Shown one piece after another: positions 6,945 through 8,813 of a stretch of DNA of 8,813 nucleotides (positions within the stretch are counted from its first letter, which is position 1; each line of letters begins with the position of its first letter). The DNA comes from Candidatus Nomurabacteria bacterium (GTDB taxonomy: Bacteria > Patescibacteriota > Saccharimonadia > Saccharimonadales > Saccharimonadaceae): the NCBI GenBank assembly GCA_031287975.1, contig JAITSF010000027.1, forward strand, positions 1-8,813. The letters are read 5' to 3'. The position numbers were made by a program, and so were the translations under genes. The notes under the pieces were generated by a model, which was not told the origin of the DNA, did no database searches, and worked only from the letters and a program-made list of their open reading frames with translations.

Positions 6945-7217
6945 ATGTCACATGTCAAAGCTGGCGGCAGCACCAAAAATAATCATAATAACGCCGGACA
7001 TCGGTTGGGTGTTAAGAAGTTCGGCGGACAAAAAGTCCGCGCCGGACAAGTTTTAGTCCGACAAGTCGGCGCTAGTAAAATCGCCGGTCCGGGTACGTAT
7101 GTTAGTCGAAATTTCACAATTCACGCCGAAAAAGACGGTGTAGTAGGATTTAAGCAAATCAAAGTTCGGCGCTTTACCGGCAAAACTGTGCGACGTACGC
7201 AAGTCCAAGTGATTTAG
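6945..7217 (+). CDS. rpmA: 50S ribosomal protein bL27
   Basis: Ribosomal protein bL27, whose N-terminal tail reaches towards the peptidyl transferase centre of the 50S subunit. The 90-residue protein starts MSHVKAGGSTKNNHNNAGHR, matching the family start MAHKKAGGS..., and then shows RLGVKKFGGQKVRAGQVLVR (20-39) and HAEKDGVVGFKQIK (60-73). There is no N-terminal extension of the type that Firmicutes and some relatives must cleave. The start is fixed by the AGGAGA site. The usual partner rplU (bL21) is not adjacent; instead the gene follows the TRM11-like methyltransferase by 8 nt. The palindrome at 7229 begins 11 bp after the stop. Confidence 0.97.
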   Translation: MSHVKAGGSTKNNHNNAGHRLGVKKFGGQKVRAGQVLVRQVGASKIAGPGTYVSRNFTIHAEKDGVVGFKQIKVRRFTGKTVRRTQVQVI

Positions 7218-7228
7218 AGTTAAACTGC

Positions 7229-7254
7229 TGACGGAATTGCGCCAAATTCCGTCA
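7229..7254. repeat. Left copy of 26-bp palindromic repeat
   Basis: TGACGGAATT, loop GCGCCA, AATTCCGTCA: a perfect 10-bp inverted repeat. It matches the copy at 8431-8456 in both arms and in three of six loop bases. It lies 11 bp after rpmA and ends 2 bp before the ATPase gene's stop codon. It could also form a hairpin at the 3' ends of both converging genes, but neither side has a proper T tract. Confidence 0.95.
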
Positions 7255-7256
7255 CT

Positions 7257-8399
7257 TTACTTGACAAAATCTAACAAGTTATCGCGATGAATCGTGGCAA
7301 AGTTGGTCTTGCCGTATTCTTCAATCCACTGTGCGGGCAGTTTGCTTGTTTTCTTTGGATTCCATTTCATCTCAAAAGTTGTCAATTTACCGTTTTGTTC
7401 TTCTACTAAATCCAGCTCGCTTTTCTCGTAAGTCCGCCAAAAGTACAGGTTTTTGTGTTGTCGATTGTAATCAAGATATTTCTTTCGTTCCACTATCACT
7501 AAATTCTCCCACAACTGCCCTGCATCGTCACGCATTTCGAGATTATTAAAATTGTTAATTATAGCATTGCGTACACCGATATCGTAAAAGTAATATTTTG
7601 ATTTTTTGTTAATCTCGCTACGCAAATTGCGACTAAAACCATCCAAGCGAAAGACAATAAAGGCTTGTTCTAGTAAATCAAGGTATCGCGCCGCAGTGTT
7701 TTTGCTGACACCAAGTGTGTTGCCCAATTCTTCCATTGACACCTCGCCGCCAATCTGAAACGCCAGTAAACGTAACAATTTCAGTAAGATATCCGAGCCT
7801 TTAACGTCTTGAAACGCTAAAATGTCTTTAAGTAGCAGCGAATCAACTAGCTCTAAGAGAAAATCCGCCCGCGCTTGGTCGTTGTCGGCTAGAATACTAT
7901 CAGGATAAAAACCATAAATCATCAGTTGTTCACGTAAGCTTTCCCAGACAATCTTATCTGGTTTATCGGTGTGATAATTAACAATCTCGCCGACCGTCAA
8001 AGGATAGAGAAAAACAGTTGTCTTGCGCCCTACTAGCGGTTCGCCGACTTGACCTTTAAGAACGAACGATGACGACCCAGAAACAATTACCGATAAATCC
8101 TTGCGCTCGTCGTTGAGAATTTTCAGACTCATGCCAATATTGTCGATATTTTGTGCTTCGTCAATCGCCAGAACATCAAAACCGTCCACCAACTTACCCA
8201 GTTTAGTGATATCGTTAACAGAAAAATTATTTTGGACACTTAAATTGTCGCCATTGTATTTGACGACTTTTTTCTGGTCGCCGTTTTCTAAGACATATTT
8301 ATCTAACAAAGTAGTCTTACCGGTGCGCCTAGCACCGTAAAGCACTAAAGTTTTGCCGTTTTTAACAAATTTTTCTAAGTTGACTATTCTACCTATCAT
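7257..8399 (-). CDS. AAA ATPase with C-terminal DUF4143 / PD-(D/E)XK-like domain
   Basis: A 380-residue ATPase of the AAA/DUF4143 group, widespread in anaerobes, archaea and CPR bacteria and of unknown physiological role. Walker A is GARRTGKTT (22-30), Walker B FDVLAIDEAQ (74-83), a sensor-like segment is VIVSGSSSF (104-112), and GEPLVGRKTTVFLYPLTVGE (119-138) is typical of the group. A winged-helix region carries VSMEELGNTLGVSKNTAARY (220-239). The C-terminal part has SELDLVEE (327-334) and FEMKW (342-346), the acidic and E-x-K pattern of a PD-(D/E)XK nuclease-like fold. The ATG at 8399 is chosen over a TTG at 8414 because AAAGGA sits six bases before it and the family starts with an R-x-x-x-L/I segment. 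It stands alone, convergent with rpmA and divergent from the helicase gene, between two palindromes. Confidence 0.88.
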   Translation of the reverse strand: MIGRIVNLEKFVKNGKTLVLYGARRTGKTTLLDKYVLENGDQKKVVKYNGDNLSVQNNFSVNDITKLGKLVDGFDVLAIDEAQNIDNIGMSLKILNDERKDLSVIVSGSSSFVLKGQVGEPLVGRKTTVFLYPLTVGEIVNYHTDKPDKIVWESLREQLMIYGFYPDSILADNDQARADFLLELVDSLLLKDILAFQDVKGSDILLKLLRLLAFQIGGEVSMEELGNTLGVSKNTAARYLDLLEQAFIVFRLDGFSRNLRSEINKKSKYYFYDIGVRNAIINNFNNLEMRDDAGQLWENLVIVERKKYLDYNRQHKNLYFWRTYEKSELDLVEEQNGKLTTFEMKWNPKKTSKLPAQWIEEYGKTNFATIHRDNLLDFVK

Positions 8400-8405
8400 A
8401 CTAAA

Positions 8406-8411
8406 TCCTTT
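8406..8411 (-). promoter_or_regulatory. Ribosome binding site of the ATPase gene
   Basis: AAAGGA on the minus strand, six bases before the ATG at 8399. It decides the start against the TTG at 8412-8414, which would lie upstream of it. Confidence 0.75.
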
Positions 8412-8418
8412 CAAAAAC

Positions 8419-8447
8419 AGTCTATCACACTGACGGAATTATGTCAA
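8419..8447 (-). promoter_or_regulatory. Promoter of the ATPase gene
   Basis: On the minus strand: TTGACA (8447-8442, consensus -35), 17 bases, TAGACT (8424-8419, 4/6 match to -10). The predicted start near 8412 leaves a short leader holding the AAAGGA site. The -35 box lies across the loop and one base of the arm of the right palindrome, so anything binding that palindrome would cover the promoter. Confidence 0.65.
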
Positions 8448-8458
8448 ATTCCGTCAGT
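8429..8458. repeat. Right copy of palindromic repeat (12-bp arms)
   Basis: ACTGACGGAATT, loop ATGTCA, AATTCCGTCAGT. The inner 26 bp (8431-8456) match the copy at 7229-7254; here the arms extend by two more pairs. It overlaps the -35 region of the ATPase promoter and lies 45 bp before the extended -10 box of the helicase gene. GTCAGTCAG follows as a small tandem echo of the arm end. Confidence 0.93.
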
Positions 8459-8500
8459 CAGGATTTTTCGGTAATTCTGGCGGATTGTGGAAAATTAGTA

Positions 8501-8509
8501 TGGTATTAT
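8501..8509 (+). promoter_or_regulatory. Extended -10 promoter of the helicase gene
   Basis: TGG-TATTAT: an extended -10 box followed by six bases (AGTTTA) and the ATG at 8516. There is no clear -35 box, as expected for extended -10 promoters. The start site is predicted at the ATG, so the mRNA would be leaderless; no Shine-Dalgarno is present. Confidence 0.65.
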
Positions 8510-8515
8510 AGTTTA

Positions 8516-8813
8516 ATGGATTCAGAAAAAATTTTGGAGGGGTTGAACGAGCCGCAGCGAACGGCGGTTTTGTATGATAGTGGACCGCTGTTGATTTTGG
8601 CGGGGGCTGGTAGTGGGAAGACCAAGACTTTGACACATCGGATCGCTTATTTGATTTCTAAACACCACTTTGCGCCCAGTCAAATTATGGCGGTAACTTT
8701 TACTAATAAGGCGGCGAAGGAAATGCGCGACCGGCTGTGGGGTTTGTTGGGTAGCCAGATTTATATGCCCTACATGGGGACTTTTCACTCAATTTCGGCG
8801 CGGATTTTGCGAA
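8516..8813 (+). CDS. UvrD/PcrA-type superfamily I DNA helicase, 3' end outside window
   Basis: The first 99 codons of an ATP-dependent 3'-5' DNA helicase of the UvrD/PcrA/Rep family, which acts in repair and replication-fork maintenance. Visible motifs in order: the Q-motif region LNEPQRTAV (10-18), Walker A LILAGAGSGKTKTL (26-39), motif Ia VTFTNKAAKEMRDR (60-73) and motif Ib GTFHSISARIL (88-98). The start is set by the alignment of LNEPQRTAV close to the N-terminus, as in the family, and by the -10 box six bases upstream. The remaining roughly 550-650 residues lie beyond the window, so UvrD, PcrA and Rep cannot be told apart. Confidence 0.93.
   Translation, partial: MDSEKILEGLNEPQRTAVLYDSGPLLILAGAGSGKTKTLTHRIAYLISKHHFAPSQIMAVTFTNKAAKEMRDRLWGLLGSQIYMPYMGTFHSISARILR

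Larger units (their letters stand above)
7229..8458. mobile_element. Putative ATPase gene cassette between matching palindromes
   Basis: Seen: one complete gene (7257-8399) with its own promoter and Shine-Dalgarno, framed by two copies of the same palindrome, inserted between the rpmA unit and the helicase gene. The gene runs opposite to both neighbours. Two 60-base samples inside it are about 37% G+C, against about 47% in the helicase start and about 60% in a cysS sample. Inferred: the unit arrived by recombination or transposition at a palindrome that originally lay once after rpmA. There is no transposase or integrase in it, and no target duplication other than the palindromes themselves, so a mobile nature is unproven. 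Confidence 0.35.

Noticed and set aside
7229..7254. Left palindrome as a classical intrinsic terminator for rpmA or the ATPase gene
   Set aside because: The 10-bp stem is only about 40% G+C and neither side has an uninterrupted T tract (CTTTACTT one way, GCAGTTTA the other). A weak role is possible, but the matching copy at the other end of the ATPase gene is not explained by it.
8397..8414. TTG at 8412-8414 as start of the ATPase
   Set aside because: It would put the AAAGGA ribosome site inside the coding region and coincide with the predicted transcription start; the ATG at 8399 is six bases after that site.

Overview
The window looks like chromosome of a small-genome bacterium, most likely Candidatus Saccharibacteria or another Patescibacteria/CPR lineage. 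This is a judgement from gene content: a TRM11-like methyltransferase of a type common in these genomes, a short bL27 with no leader extension, a DUF4143-type ATPase, a UPF0104 flippase-like membrane protein, and tight packing with leaderless-looking starts. No marker gene in the window proves it. TGA and TAA both act as ordinary stops, so there is no sign of the recoded UGA of some CPR groups.

Layout, left to right. The 3' part of cysS (1-1236, +) converges on an AI-2E-family membrane protein gene (1259-2338, -). A strong intrinsic terminator on the minus strand (2355-2395) and a 23-bp dyad (2398-2420) come next. They close a leftward transcription unit that starts near 5612: a LPG-synthase-TM/UPF0104 membrane protein (4530-5609), xseA (3419-4537, overlapping it by 8 nt), and a 5'-truncated secreted lipase-like hydrolase (2435-3418). 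The hydrolase abuts the xseA stop codon in the same frame. A short divergent promoter region (5610-5664) separates this unit from a rightward pair: the TRM11-like methyltransferase (5665-6936) and rpmA (6945-7217). A leftward AAA ATPase/DUF4143 gene (7257-8399) follows, and the window ends in the first 99 codons of a UvrD/PcrA-type helicase (8516-8813, +). No tRNA, rRNA, CRISPR array, recognisable transposase or riboswitch was seen, and no stretch over 300 bases lacks a gene.

Most genes are housekeeping: tRNA charging, RNA modification, ribosome, DNA repair. Three things stand out. (1) The ATPase gene is bracketed by two copies of the same palindrome (TGACGGAATT, six bases, AATTCCGTCA) and is more AT-rich than its neighbours in the samples I counted, so it looks like an inserted cassette. 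The right-hand copy also carries the gene's -35 box in its loop. (2) Three genes have a -10 box followed by exactly six bases and then ATG, which predicts leaderless mRNAs; genes without such a box (rpmA, the ATPase) have Shine-Dalgarno sites. (3) The hydrolase keeps its nucleophile elbow GYSRG only upstream of its first possible ATG, so it is probably a remnant left by a deletion that joined it to the end of xseA, and that may also have removed xseB.
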